Source: Thalassococcus arenae (GTDB lineage Bacteria; Pseudomonadota; Alphaproteobacteria; Rhodobacterales; Rhodobacteraceae). Taken from it: DNA of 64,000 nt. Below the pieces are notes generated by a model. It saw only the letters and a list, made by a program, of their open reading frames with translations, was not told the origin of the DNA and made no database searches. Position numbers and translations under genes: made by a program. Positions 9,395-18,057 of the stretch are shown here, one piece after another. The first letter of the stretch is position 1. The number at the start of each line of letters is the position of its first letter. Where the stretch lies: assembly GCF_019104745.1 (NCBI RefSeq), contig NZ_JAHRWL010000001.1:1469001-1533000 (forward strand), written 5' to 3'.

Positions 9395-10197
9395 CCCAGC
9401 TTCCCGACCGCACCGATCGCAAGCTGGGGCTGGTGATCGACCTCGACACCTGCGTCGGGTGCCATGCCTGTGTTGTTTCCTGCAAGGGCTGGAACACCGA
9501 GAACTACGGTGCACCGCTGTCGGACCAGGACGCCTATGGCGGCGATCCGACGGGCACCTTCCTGAACCGCGTGCACAGCTATGAAGTGCAGCCCGAAGCC
9601 GGGCCTGCCCAGCTGATCCATTTCCCGAAATCCTGCCTGCATTGCGAGGACGCGCCCTGCGTGACCGTCTGCCCGACCGGTGCGAGTTACAAACGGGTCG
9701 AAGACGGGATCGTGCTGGTCAACGAGAGCGACTGCATCGGCTGCGGCTTGTGCGCCTGGGCGTGCCCATACGGCGCGCGCGAACTGGACCAGGCCGAGGG
9801 CGTGATGAAGAAATGCACGTTGTGTGTCGACCGCATCTACAACGAAAATCTGCCCGAGGAAGACCGCCAGCCGGCCTGTGTGCGCACTTGCCCGGCCGGT
9901 GCCCGGCATTTCGGCGACCTTGGCGACCCGGACAGCGCGGTCAGCCAGTTGGTGGCCGAGCGCGGGGGAATCGACCTGATGCCGGAACAGGGTACAAAAC
10001 CGGTCAACAAATACCTGCCGCCGCGGCCCAAGGATGGCTGGGTCGGCGAAGTCGACGTGCTGGCGCCGTTTCTCGAACCCGTGGCGCAAGAGGCGCGGGG
10101 ATTCCTGGGCTGGCTCGACAAGACGCTGGACCGCATTCCGGGAAGCGCTAGACGCGCCACGGACCAGGATGTTCGCAACGAAAGCGAGAAGCCCTGA
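9391..10197 (+). CDS. soeB: SoeB-like 4Fe-4S electron-transfer subunit
   Basis: A 268-residue protein with four ferredoxin-type cysteine clusters: CVGCHACVVSC (residues 21-31), CLHCEDAPCVTVCP, CIGCGLCAWACP, and CTLC paired with ACVRTCP. This is the DmsB/PsrB/SoeB pattern holding four 4Fe-4S clusters. It should pass electrons from the molybdenum subunit to the membrane anchor and quinone pool. Its start overlaps the small membrane ORF (ATGA) and its stop shares one base with the soeC start (TGATG), indicating tight translational coupling. Confidence 0.88.
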   Translation: MTQLPDRTDRKLGLVIDLDTCVGCHACVVSCKGWNTENYGAPLSDQDAYGGDPTGTFLNRVHSYEVQPEAGPAQLIHFPKSCLHCEDAPCVTVCPTGASYKRVEDGIVLVNESDCIGCGLCAWACPYGARELDQAEGVMKKCTLCVDRIYNENLPEEDRQPACVRTCPAGARHFGDLGDPDSAVSQLVAERGGIDLMPEQGTKPVNKYLPPRPKDGWVGEVDVLAPFLEPVAQEARGFLGWLDKTLDRIPGSARRATDQDVRNESEKP

Positions 10198-11069
10198 TGC
10201 ATCCGGCCGCCTCGATCATCGCGTTTACGACATTTTCGGGCCTGGGCCTGGGCCTGCTGTTCTGGCTGGGGGTCGATCCGACTCCGCCGACCGGCTGGAC
10301 GGCCTTCGCCTTTTTCGCCATCGGATTCGCGCTGGCCGTCGGCGGTCTGGTGTCGTCGACATTTCACCTGGGCCGGCCGGAACGCGCGATCAAGGCGTTC
10401 ACGCAATGGCAGACAAGCTGGCTTTCGCGCGAGGCCTGGGCGGCGACCGCGACCCTGATCCTGATGGGCCTTTACGGCGCCGGGCTGGTGTTCTTCGGCA
10501 CGGCCTTGCAGCCGTTGGGCTGGCTGGGCGCGGCCGGTGCGCTTGCCACGGTATACACCACGTCGATGATCTATGCGCAGTTGCGCACCGTGCCGCGCTG
10601 GTTCCACTGGTCGACCTCGGCGCTGTTTCTTGCCCTGTCGCTGGCGGGCGGCGCGCTGCTATCGGGACGGGTGACCGTGGCGCTGGTGCTGTTGCTTGCG
10701 GCGGGCGGGTTGCAATTGTGGTGGTGGCAATCCGGCGACAGGCGGTTCGGCGCCAGCGGCACCGATCTGGGCACCGCCACGGGGCTAGGGGATCGCGGCA
10801 CCGTCCGGTCGTTCGAGCCGCCCCACACCGGCACCAATTACCTGATGCGCGAGATGGTCCACATGGTGGGCCGCAAGCACGCGCAAAAGCTGCGACTGAT
10901 CGCGCTGGCGCTGATGATGGTCCTGCCGGTCTTCCTGCTGATCCTGCCGTTCGGTCACGTGCTTGCCGCCTTCGCGGTTCTCAGCCATATCGCGGGGGTG
11001 CTTGTCGCCCGCTGGCTGTTCTTCGCCGAGGCCGAGCATGTCGTGGGGCTGTATTACGGGAAACGCTGA
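10197..11069 (+). CDS. soeC: SoeC-like membrane anchor (DmsC family)
   Basis: A 290-residue integral membrane protein with roughly eight helices, beginning MHPAASIIAFTTFSGLGLG as in the DmsC family of quinone-interacting anchors. A conserved-looking stretch near residue 50 (FHLGRPERAIKAF) and a late TNYLMREMVHMVGRKHAQKL loop fit the same family. It should bind the SoeAB dimer at the cytoplasmic face and deliver electrons to quinone. It follows soeB with a one-base overlap and precedes the SnoaL-like gene by three bases. Confidence 0.83.
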   Translation: MHPAASIIAFTTFSGLGLGLLFWLGVDPTPPTGWTAFAFFAIGFALAVGGLVSSTFHLGRPERAIKAFTQWQTSWLSREAWAATATLILMGLYGAGLVFFGTALQPLGWLGAAGALATVYTTSMIYAQLRTVPRWFHWSTSALFLALSLAGGALLSGRVTVALVLLLAAGGLQLWWWQSGDRRFGASGTDLGTATGLGDRGTVRSFEPPHTGTNYLMREMVHMVGRKHAQKLRLIALALMMVLPVFLLILPFGHVLAAFAVLSHIAGVLVARWLFFAEAEHVVGLYYGKR

Positions 11070-11072
11070 GCC

Positions 11073-12056
11073 ATGTCTTTTCTGCCGGGTTTCGACAATC
11101 GCTGGAACGACCCGGCCGATTACATCCTGGGTATCACTTTCGACATCTGGGAAGGTCGCGAGGTCGCCCGACTGACCGACTATTACGCCGACGATCTGAT
11201 CGTGCGTTCGCCCGCTTCGGTGGTGAAGGGCAATCGCGGCGTGATCGCTGCGACGCAGGCCACGCTGGCCGAATTCCCCGATCGCGAATTGCTGGGAGAG
11301 GACGTGATCTGGTGCGCGACGCCGGGTGATGCGTTTCTGTCCTCGCACCGGCTCTATTGCACCGCCACCCATGACGGCGCAGGAGTCTATGGTGCGCCCA
11401 CGGGCAAGCGGCTGGAATACCGCATCCTGGCGGATTGCTGGTGCCAGGCGAACCAGGTGCGCGACGAATGGCTGGTGCGCGATCAGGGCGCCATCGTTCG
11501 GCAACTGGGCCTGAACGTGGTCGACTGGACCCGCGACCTGATCGCACGCGAGGGCGGGGCCGAGGCCTGTGTCAAGCCGCTGACGCCCGAAACCGATCTT
11601 CCCGGTCCCTATGACGGGCACGGCAACGACGACGAATGGGGCCACACGCTGGCCGATCTGGTCAGCCGAATGATGGCGGCAGAGCTGTCGGTGATCGGCA
11701 AGCATTACGACCGCGCGGCCGAGCTGTTCTATCCTGGCCATGTCATGGGCAACGGGCGGCGTGATGCAGACCGGTTCTGGAACGGGCTGCGCGCGGCCTT
11801 TCCGTCGGCGCGCTTCTCGGTCGATCACATGATGGGCCAGCAGGATCCGCTGACCGCGCCGCGCGCCGCGCTGCGCTGGTCGCTGACCGGGCGGCATGAC
11901 GGTTGGGGAATGTTCGGCAAGCCGACGGGCGCCCAGGTGCATGTGATGGGGATCACCCATGCCGAATTCGGGCCGGACGGGCTGCGCCGGGAATGGACGC
12001 TGATCGACGAAACCGCGATTTGGAAGCAGATCCTGCTTGTAACTGGCGCGGCCTGA
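11073..12056 (+). CDS. Two-domain SnoaL-like (NTF2-fold) protein
   Basis: A 327-residue soluble protein formed by two NTF2/SnoaL-like halves. The first covers about residues 20-150 (GITFDIWEGREVARLTDYYA, then TGKRLEYRILADCW). The second covers about residues 190-325 (HYDRAAELFYPGHVMGNG, ending TLIDETAIWKQIL). SnoaL-fold proteins include polyketide cyclases, isomerases, lyases and hydratases, so the fold alone does not give a reaction. It starts 3 bases after soeC and is presumably in the same transcript. A second two-domain SnoaL-like protein and a single-domain one lie within 7 kb, suggesting a shared pathway. Confidence 0.78.
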   Translation: MSFLPGFDNRWNDPADYILGITFDIWEGREVARLTDYYADDLIVRSPASVVKGNRGVIAATQATLAEFPDRELLGEDVIWCATPGDAFLSSHRLYCTATHDGAGVYGAPTGKRLEYRILADCWCQANQVRDEWLVRDQGAIVRQLGLNVVDWTRDLIAREGGAEACVKPLTPETDLPGPYDGHGNDDEWGHTLADLVSRMMAAELSVIGKHYDRAAELFYPGHVMGNGRRDADRFWNGLRAAFPSARFSVDHMMGQQDPLTAPRAALRWSLTGRHDGWGMFGKPTGAQVHVMGITHAEFGPDGLRREWTLIDETAIWKQILLVTGAA

Positions 12057-12060
12057 TCCG

Positions 12061-13047
12061 TCAGCCGCGTGTCGAGCTGCGGACGATCAGCTCGACCGGG
12101 ATCTCGATCGTGCCCGCGGGATCGGTTTCGCCCAGCAGCGCGGCGACGGTCGCGTCCACCATGGCGGCGCTGTCCTGCCGGATCGTTGTCAGGTCATAGC
12201 CCGCCCAGGACGCTTCTGGAACGTCGTCGAAGCCGATCACCGCCACATCCTGTGGCACGCGCAGACCAAGTTCGCTGCGCAGCACGTCCATGACCGCAAA
12301 GGCCATGTGATCGTTGCCCACGAATACCGCATCGGGCGGGTCGGGCCGGTCGAACATCTGCCGCGTTGCAGTGCAGGCCTGATCGCGGTGGAAATTGCCG
12401 ACGCCGCGGGCGTACAGGTCCAGACCGGCGGCACGCAGCGTTTCGACGAACCCGGCTTCGCGTTCGATCTGGGTCGATGCCCCTTCCCACCCGGCGACAT
12501 AGCCGATCCGGCGGCGTCCAAGTGAAAGCAGGTGTTCAGCCGCCAACTGCCCGCCCCGGCGGTTTTCCGACACGACGGCCAATTCGTTGTCCACCCCCTG
12601 GCGGCGATTGAACAGCACCACCGGCACGCCCGACGCGCGACATCGCTGCGCAAGATCGGAACTGAGCGCGACCGAAGCCAGCACCAGCCCGTCGACCTGG
12701 TAGGCCAGGATGTCCTCGACGATCTCGTCCACCGTGCGATCCACGTTCGTGGCCAAAAAGACCAGGACGTGGTAGCCCTCGCTGTCCAGTGCCGCTGACA
12801 GTTGCTGCAAGGCCTGAGGGTAGAACTGGTTGTCCAGATAGCCGACCACCAGCCCGATGATGCGCGACTGCCCGGTCAGCATGGCGCGCGCCAGCACGTT
12901 GGGGCGGTAGCCCAGTTCGGTCGCGGCCTCGCGCACCTTGTCGGCGGTGGTCGGCGCCACGGATGCTCCGGGTGTGAAGGTGCGACTGACGGCGGACCGG
13001 CTGACGCCGGCGCGGCGCGCGACGTCGAGGGCGGTCACCCGGCTCAT
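12061..13047 (-). CDS. LacI-family transcriptional regulator
   Basis: A 328-residue regulator. Residues 3-24 form the LacI helix-turn-helix (VTALDVARRAGVSRSAVSRT), followed by the hinge region YRPNVLARAM. The rest is a periplasmic-binding-protein-like effector domain, with DGLVLASVAL, HLLSLGRRRIGYVAG, FVGNDHMAFAVMDVL and VIGFDDVPEASW at the usual positions. It is the last gene of the leftward ABC-transporter operon; its ATG overlaps the stop of the SnoaL-like gene (ATGA). A LacI-type palindrome lies in the promoter of the same operon (17975-17990), so autoregulation by a sugar-like inducer is likely. Confidence 0.93.
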   Translation of the reverse strand: MSRVTALDVARRAGVSRSAVSRTFTPGASVAPTTADKVREAATELGYRPNVLARAMLTGQSRIIGLVVGYLDNQFYPQALQQLSAALDSEGYHVLVFLATNVDRTVDEIVEDILAYQVDGLVLASVALSSDLAQRCRASGVPVVLFNRRQGVDNELAVVSENRRGGQLAAEHLLSLGRRRIGYVAGWEGASTQIEREAGFVETLRAAGLDLYARGVGNFHRDQACTATRQMFDRPDPPDAVFVGNDHMAFAVMDVLRSELGLRVPQDVAVIGFDDVPEASWAGYDLTTIRQDSAAMVDATVAALLGETDPAGTIEIPVELIVRSSTRG

Positions 13048-13568
13048 GGTGCGGGCGGCGTTTTTTCGCCACGGTCGAAGGCTTCCCAGCCTTCGCCGTT
13101 GAAGACGTCGACGCCCAGTTGGGCCAGCACATGCGGAAAATCGACCATAACCCAGTTGTCCGTGATCTTGCCGTTCTCGACCTTCCAGAAATCCATGTAG
13201 CGAATTTCCACGCGTTTGCCTGTAGGCGCAATGCCCATGAAGGGCCCACCGTGCGTGGCCTCCTGCCGGCCGAAGGCAGCGGCCCATTCGCCCATGTAAA
13301 GCCGCGCCTCGTCGATGCAGACCTTGTCGTGGAACGCCGCCTGAAAGGGCTTTTGCCAGTTTTCCTGGAATTCCCGCAAACCGTTTTTCGTGCCACAGCC
13401 GGCATTGCCCATCCAGCGAAAGCTTTGGGCGAAGAACGCGCCGATATCTCCGATGCGATGGTCGTTCAGACCATCAACCATACCTTCGATCACCGCGCGG
13501 GTCTCGGCGGTTTTTGACAGGTCGGTATCGCGGGTCAGCACTGCCTGTTCGGGGCGGGCACCTTTCAT
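13044..13568 (-). CDS. SnoaL-like (NTF2-fold) protein, ester-cyclase type
   Basis: A 174-residue soluble protein with a single NTF2/SnoaL fold: helical start ETRAVIEGMVDGLNDHRIGD, a core FFAQSFRWMGNAGCG, and the strand IAPTGKRVEIRYMDFWKVENGKITDNW typical of SnoaL ester-cyclase relatives. It is cotranscribed between the permease genes and the LacI gene, so it probably acts on the imported compound or a derivative. The start has an AGGAGACC stretch upstream of the ATG. The reaction is unknown. Confidence 0.83.
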   Translation of the reverse strand: MKGARPEQAVLTRDTDLSKTAETRAVIEGMVDGLNDHRIGDIGAFFAQSFRWMGNAGCGTKNGLREFQENWQKPFQAAFHDKVCIDEARLYMGEWAAAFGRQEATHGGPFMGIAPTGKRVEIRYMDFWKVENGKITDNWVMVDFPHVLAQLGVDVFNGEGWEAFDRGEKTPPAP

Positions 13569-13630
13569 GACGGTCTCCTGTGGGGGTGCGACCGGTTCGG
13601 AGGCTTGGCCGGGAAACGACTGGCCATCGC

Positions 13631-14509
13631 CTAGCCCTTCACGGCGCCGGCGGTCAGACCCGAGACGATCTGCCTCTGGAAGAACAGGACCAGCACGAAC
13701 AAGGGCGCCGTGGCGGACACGACGGCGGCGACGGCGAACATCACGTTGCCTTCGACCTGCGTCGTGCCAAGGAAACTGGCGATCTTGGGCACCATCGTCT
13801 GGTTTTCCTGGCTGAGCAGCGTCGCCGTCACGGTGAAATCGTTATAGGCCAGCAGAAAGCTGAACAGCCCGGTCGTGATAACGCCGGGCCACATCACCGG
13901 GATGATGACGTGACGAAAGGCCTGGAACCGTGTGCACCCGTCGACCATGGCGCTTTCGTCCAGATCCTTGGGGATGTTCAGAAAGAACGAATGCAACATC
14001 CACAGCGTGAAGGGCTGGTTGATCGCCACCATGACGATGATCGCCGTGGGCAGGTGCCCCCAAAGATTCCACTCGAAGAACGGCAGCAGATAGCCCGAGA
14101 CCAGCGTGATATGCGGCATGGCGCGAAAGATCAGCGCCGCCATGAGGATGTAGAACGCATAGCGAAAGCCGGAGCGCGCAAGCGCATAGCCACCAAGGGT
14201 TCCGAAGGTCAGCGAGATCACCACGACGCTGACCACGACGATCAGTGTGTTGAGCGCGGCGCGCCAGAATTCCTGTTCGACAAAGGCACCCCAGTAGCCG
14301 CGCCCGGTAAAGGCGCTGCCGGTTTCGATCTGCGTGCGGATGCCTTGCAGGGCATAGGTCCAGTCGGCTCTTGAAAAGAAATCGCCCTGCACCTTGAAGC
14401 TGCCCCACAAGGTCCAGACGAACGGAAAACCGGCGCAGATCAGCCAGACGGTGACGAAGGCCGTGGAAATCACGACCAGCGAGGGCGAGCGTTTCGTCTG
14501 GGCGGCCAT
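13631..14509 (-). CDS. Sugar-type ABC transporter permease (MalG family)
   Basis: A 292-residue permease with six hydrophobic helices. The cytoplasmic EAA loop that docks the ATPase reads DESAMVDGCTRFQAFRHVIIP, with the conserved glycine, at about two thirds of the length. This is the MalG-type half of a CUT1 carbohydrate importer. Its start lies one base after the stop of the MalF-type gene, so the two permeases are coexpressed. Confidence 0.92.
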   Translation of the reverse strand: MAAQTKRSPSLVVISTAFVTVWLICAGFPFVWTLWGSFKVQGDFFSRADWTYALQGIRTQIETGSAFTGRGYWGAFVEQEFWRAALNTLIVVVSVVVISLTFGTLGGYALARSGFRYAFYILMAALIFRAMPHITLVSGYLLPFFEWNLWGHLPTAIIVMVAINQPFTLWMLHSFFLNIPKDLDESAMVDGCTRFQAFRHVIIPVMWPGVITTGLFSFLLAYNDFTVTATLLSQENQTMVPKIASFLGTTQVEGNVMFAVAAVVSATAPLFVLVLFFQRQIVSGLTAGAVKG

Positions 14510-14510
14510 G

Positions 14511-15539
14511 TCACACGCTCTTTCGATTGAAGTCGCGCCAAGTGCGGATCAGCACCGGTGTCAGCAGGATCGCAACGCCGAGGATCGTCATCACCGATGT
14601 GGCGGCGGCCGAACCGAAGAGTTTGTTCTCCTGCGCGAGGTCGTTGTAGATGATCCAGCTGAGCGAGGTGGCGTTGGCCTCGGCCGAGAAGCCGACGATC
14701 GGCTCGAAGACGCGGAAATTGTCCATCAGCTGGATCAGCGTGATGAAAACCGTCAGCGGCATGAGGTGCGGCAGGGTGATGTGCCAGGTCCGCTGCCAGC
14801 GTGTGGCACCGTCGATCATCGCCGCTTCGGTCGCATCCTCGGGCACGGTTTGCAACCCGGCGTAAAAGACGATGAAGGCGAACGGCGCCGAGTGCCAGAC
14901 ACCGTAGACGAACAGCGTGATCCAGGTCAGCGTCTGCGATGCCTTGAGCGACAGGTTGGGATCGCCGACCAGGTTCTGCAGACCGGCGCCCAGGATACCG
15001 CGTGCATCGATCATCCAGAACAGGATCAGCGACCCGACCAGCGGCGTGACCATCATCGGCAGCAGCGACACGAAGATCGTCGGACCCTTGAGAATGCGCG
15101 GCAGGGAATTGACACCAAGCGCGATCATGAATCCCAGGATCAGCACCAGCGGCGTCACGATGAACGTGTAGGACAGGGTAAAGGCAAGTGCGGCGTAGAA
15201 AGGCAGGTTCATCAGCGCGCCCAGAAACTCGCCGATCCCGTCGCTGCTGCGCCAGGCCTGGGCGACTTCGCTGGTGGCCAGGTGCGAGCGGTTGACATAG
15301 GTGCCCAACCCGTTGAAGCGGCCCAGGGGGGCGGCTTCTTTCAGCTTGGCCGTTGCCTCGGCGTCGACCTGGGTTTCCGTGGTGCAGCCGAAAGGGCCGC
15401 AGTTTTCCACCTCGATCAGCACCTGTTCGTGTTCGACATGCAGCGACTGGATGACCACCGACACGATGGGCAACGCGATGAACAGCACCATCGCCGTCAG
15501 TGACGGCAGGATGAACCAAAAGAAGGTGCGGTGTTTCAT
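14511..15539 (-). CDS. Sugar-type ABC transporter permease (MalF family)
   Basis: A 342-residue permease. The first helix begins soon after the start (FFWFILPSLTAMVLFIALP), a periplasmic loop carrying two cysteines follows (NCGPFGCTTE), and the EAA loop reads DATEAAMIDGATRWQRTWHI. It is the MalF-type partner of the next gene. The ATG at 15539 was chosen because the first helix follows directly. A strong hairpin (15565-15589) separates it from the upstream solute-binding-protein gene. Confidence 0.92.
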   Translation of the reverse strand: MKHRTFFWFILPSLTAMVLFIALPIVSVVIQSLHVEHEQVLIEVENCGPFGCTTETQVDAEATAKLKEAAPLGRFNGLGTYVNRSHLATSEVAQAWRSSDGIGEFLGALMNLPFYAALAFTLSYTFIVTPLVLILGFMIALGVNSLPRILKGPTIFVSLLPMMVTPLVGSLILFWMIDARGILGAGLQNLVGDPNLSLKASQTLTWITLFVYGVWHSAPFAFIVFYAGLQTVPEDATEAAMIDGATRWQRTWHITLPHLMPLTVFITLIQLMDNFRVFEPIVGFSAEANATSLSWIIYNDLAQENKLFGSAAATSVMTILGVAILLTPVLIRTWRDFNRKSV

Positions 15540-15564
15540 CGATCCGGGTCGCTTGCGGGGAATG

Positions 15565-15589
15565 GCCGGGCGCCTGGCGGGCGCCCGGC
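15565..15589 (-). terminator. Intercistronic GC hairpin after the solute-binding-protein gene
   Basis: A perfect 10-base-pair inverted repeat (GCCGGGCGCC, 5-base loop, mirrored arm) lies 11 bases past the stop of the solute-binding-protein gene and 25 bases before the permease start. There is no T-run, so full termination is not expected. Such hairpins in ABC operons commonly stabilise the binding-protein mRNA or attenuate downstream genes, giving more binding protein than permease. Confidence 0.7.
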
Positions 15590-15600
15590 ACGGTTGTCGT

Positions 15601-16833
15601 TTACTGCAGGAAACCCTGTTCCTTGGCCGCGGTGGTGTAGGCCGCTTCGACATCGGCCAGTGCCTGTTCGGCGCTTTCCTTGCCCTGCAGGAAATCGGCC
15701 AGTTCGTCGCCGAGCGCGGTGTGCAGCGCGCCCATGAAGGGCACCATCGGGTAGGGTGCAGCACCGGCTTGCGCGGTGGCGGCCACGCCGGCCGAGGCCG
15801 GGCCGGGTTCGTAGCCGTCGATCAGCCAGACGGCGGCGTCGTTGTTGGCCTTGACCGTCTCGGTCGACGCGCCCTTCATCAAAGCGATGAAGGTCGCTTC
15901 GGCGTCTTCATCGGACACGTTGGTGGAAATGGTGAGACCGTCCCACCACAGCGTCGAGGCCGGGCGGGTGCCGCCGCCCCATGTGGGCGCCGCGGCCAGA
16001 ACGGTGTTGGACGTGATCTCGTCCGTCGACCCTTCGGCGTCCAGGATCGCCGCGCCGCGCGATCCCCACAGCGTTGCCAGCGCCAGGTTGCCCGCTTCCC
16101 ATTCTGCCTGGGTCGCGTTGGAATCGTAGGTCAGGAAATCGGGGTTGGAAAACTCGACCAGCGCCTTGAGCATCTCCAGCGTCTTGACGCCGTTCTCGTT
16201 GTTGATGGCGACCTCGGCGGTGCCGGGTTTGAAGAAATCGGCGCCCGTGCCCATGTACATGTTCACGAATTCCTCGCCCAGGTTCCATCCGGCCTTGGTG
16301 TTCAACGCGAACGGATATTCCATGATCCCGGCATCGCGGATCGCCTGCGCGGTCTCGAGCACCTCTTCATAGGTAGTGGGCACCGGCTTGCCGACCTGTT
16401 CGAGGATGTCGCTGCGGGCGTACAGGTGCTGCGCATTGGCCATGAACGCCACCGCCATCACCTTGCCGTCGATGGTGATCAACTGGCTCTTGTTCAGCTG
16501 CTGCCCGTGTTTGGCCACCAGATCGTCCAGCGGCCGCACCAGACCGTCATTCATCAGCGTGACCAGGGATGAATTCGCCACGATGACCGAGCTGTATTCC
16601 GCAGGGTTCGGCGTCAGCGCTGCGACCATCAGGTCCTTGTGATCCTTGTTGTGGTTCTTGTTGAAGCTCGCGGCCTCGCCGGCACAGGTTTCGGCCGCAT
16701 TGACCACGGCGTGAAGCGCCGGGAAATCGTTGGCCAGAATCGAAATGTTGCCGCCGGAAATGCCGCAATCGGCCATGGCCGCTCCACCCGTCAGGGCAAA
16801 GGCGCCGGCGATGGCTAAGGTTCTGATGGTCAT
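15601..16833 (-). CDS. ABC transporter solute-binding protein (family 1, carbohydrate type)
   Basis: A 410-residue exported protein. The first 22 residues are a Sec signal peptide (TIRTLAIAGAFALTGGAAMA) followed by a mature start at Asp. The mature protein has family 1 extracellular-binding features, including a central FMANAQHLYARSDILEQVG and a C-terminal helical lobe. It should capture the substrate in the periplasm for the MalF/MalG-type permeases. The ligand is unknown. Only 59 bases separate it from the ATPase gene upstream. Confidence 0.9.
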   Translation of the reverse strand: MTIRTLAIAGAFALTGGAAMADCGISGGNISILANDFPALHAVVNAAETCAGEAASFNKNHNKDHKDLMVAALTPNPAEYSSVIVANSSLVTLMNDGLVRPLDDLVAKHGQQLNKSQLITIDGKVMAVAFMANAQHLYARSDILEQVGKPVPTTYEEVLETAQAIRDAGIMEYPFALNTKAGWNLGEEFVNMYMGTGADFFKPGTAEVAINNENGVKTLEMLKALVEFSNPDFLTYDSNATQAEWEAGNLALATLWGSRGAAILDAEGSTDEITSNTVLAAAPTWGGGTRPASTLWWDGLTISTNVSDEDAEATFIALMKGASTETVKANNDAAVWLIDGYEPGPASAGVAATAQAGAAPYPMVPFMGALHTALGDELADFLQGKESAEQALADVEAAYTTAAKEQGFLQ

Positions 16834-16892
16834 GGTCTTGAGTCTCCCTGGTTGTTATTGCGTCGTTGCCGACGCCTTTCTTGTCTTCGGGG

Positions 16893-17942
16893 CTATGCCC
16901 CGATGCGTGCCCCGGTCTTTCTGTCGAACAGGTGGCAAATCTCGGAAGGAACGGCGATCGAGACCGGTTCGTCGATCTCGATGCGGAAATCCTTGTGTGC
17001 CTTGACGCTGACCAGTGCGCCGCCGATGCGGACGCTGATCATCGACGCGTCGCCGAGCAGTTCCATCGTGTAGACCGGCGCGGTGATCTGGCCGCCGCTT
17101 TCGACGACCTGCGCGTCCTCGGCGCGAAAGCCCAGCGTGACCGGCCCGTTGGCACCGGTCAGGCTGGCGATTTCCGTCCGGGCACAGCGAAAGGTGCCGT
17201 CCTGGATTTCACCATCGATCAGGTTCATCGCCGGGTTGCCGATGAAGCTGGCGACAAAGGTGTTGGCCGGCCGGTCGTAGATCTCGGTCGGGCTGCCGAC
17301 CTGCTGGATCACGCCCTTTTCCATCACCACAACCCGGTCGGCCAGCGTCATCGCCTCGATCTGGTCGTGGGTGACGTAGACGGTGGTCACCTTGAGTTCA
17401 TGGCTGAGGTTCTTGATCTGCGCCCGCGTCGACACACGCAGCTTGGCGTCCAGGTTCGACAGCGGTTCGTCCATCAGAAAGGCGTTGGGTTCGCGCACGA
17501 TGGCGCGGGCCAGGGCCACGCGCTGGCGTTGGCCGCCCGACAATTCCGCGGGCTTGCGGTGCAGGAACGGCTCCAGCTCGACCATCTCGGCGGCGCGCAT
17601 CACGCGGTCCTTGTGGGTGGCCGGGTCGATCTTGCGCACCTTCAGCGGAAAGCGGATGTTCTCGAACACGTTCATGTTCGGGTACAGCCCGTAGGACTGG
17701 AACACCATCGAGATATCGCGGTCCTTGGGTTCCAGATCGTTGACCCGTTTGCCGTCGATCAGGATGTCGCCCTCGGTCGCGGTTTCCAGCCCGGCGATCA
17801 TCCGCATCGTCGTGGTCTTGCCGCAGCCCGACGGCCCCAGCAGCACCAGGAATTCGCGGTCGGCAATCGTCAGGTCGAACTTGTCGACACCCACGAAATT
17901 GCCCCAGCGTTTGGACAGGTTGCGCAGCTGGATTTCGGCCAT
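16893..17942 (-). CDS. ABC transporter ATP-binding protein (MalK/UgpC type)
   Basis: A 349-residue ATPase with Walker A GPSGCGKTTT, Q-loop MVFQSYGLYPNM, signature LSGGQRQRVALARA, Walker B AFLMDEPLSNLD and switch histidine VYVTHDQIEAM. The extra C-terminal 110 residues form the regulatory TOBE/OB domain of MalK/UgpC proteins. It energises the importer encoded downstream and is the first gene of the operon. The ATG at 17942 is favoured by the conserved start AEIQLRNLSKRWG; the longer frame adds nothing recognisable. Confidence 0.93.
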   Translation of the reverse strand: MAEIQLRNLSKRWGNFVGVDKFDLTIADREFLVLLGPSGCGKTTTMRMIAGLETATEGDILIDGKRVNDLEPKDRDISMVFQSYGLYPNMNVFENIRFPLKVRKIDPATHKDRVMRAAEMVELEPFLHRKPAELSGGQRQRVALARAIVREPNAFLMDEPLSNLDAKLRVSTRAQIKNLSHELKVTTVYVTHDQIEAMTLADRVVVMEKGVIQQVGSPTEIYDRPANTFVASFIGNPAMNLIDGEIQDGTFRCARTEIASLTGANGPVTLGFRAEDAQVVESGGQITAPVYTMELLGDASMISVRIGGALVSVKAHKDFRIEIDEPVSIAVPSEICHLFDRKTGARIGA

Positions 17943-17974
17943 GCATCCCCCTTCGGAACCGGCCTGGCCCGGTA

Positions 17975-17990
17975 TTGCACACGTTTGCAA
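17975..17990. promoter_or_regulatory. LacI-type operator palindrome
   Basis: TTGCACACGTTTGCAA is a 16-base near-perfect palindrome (14 of 16 bases symmetric) centred on CG, the form expected for a LacI/GalR-family operator. It lies 33 bases upstream of the ATPase start and 68 bases upstream of the divergent SnoaL-like gene, so one repressor could control both directions. The likely ligand is the LacI protein encoded at the end of the leftward operon. Confidence 0.68.
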
Positions 17991-18057
17991 AAAAGCTAGA
18001 CGGCAGATGCATCCTTTGCCAAGACTTTTTTCAGGGCAGGGGGCGCGAGGGTTGCTG

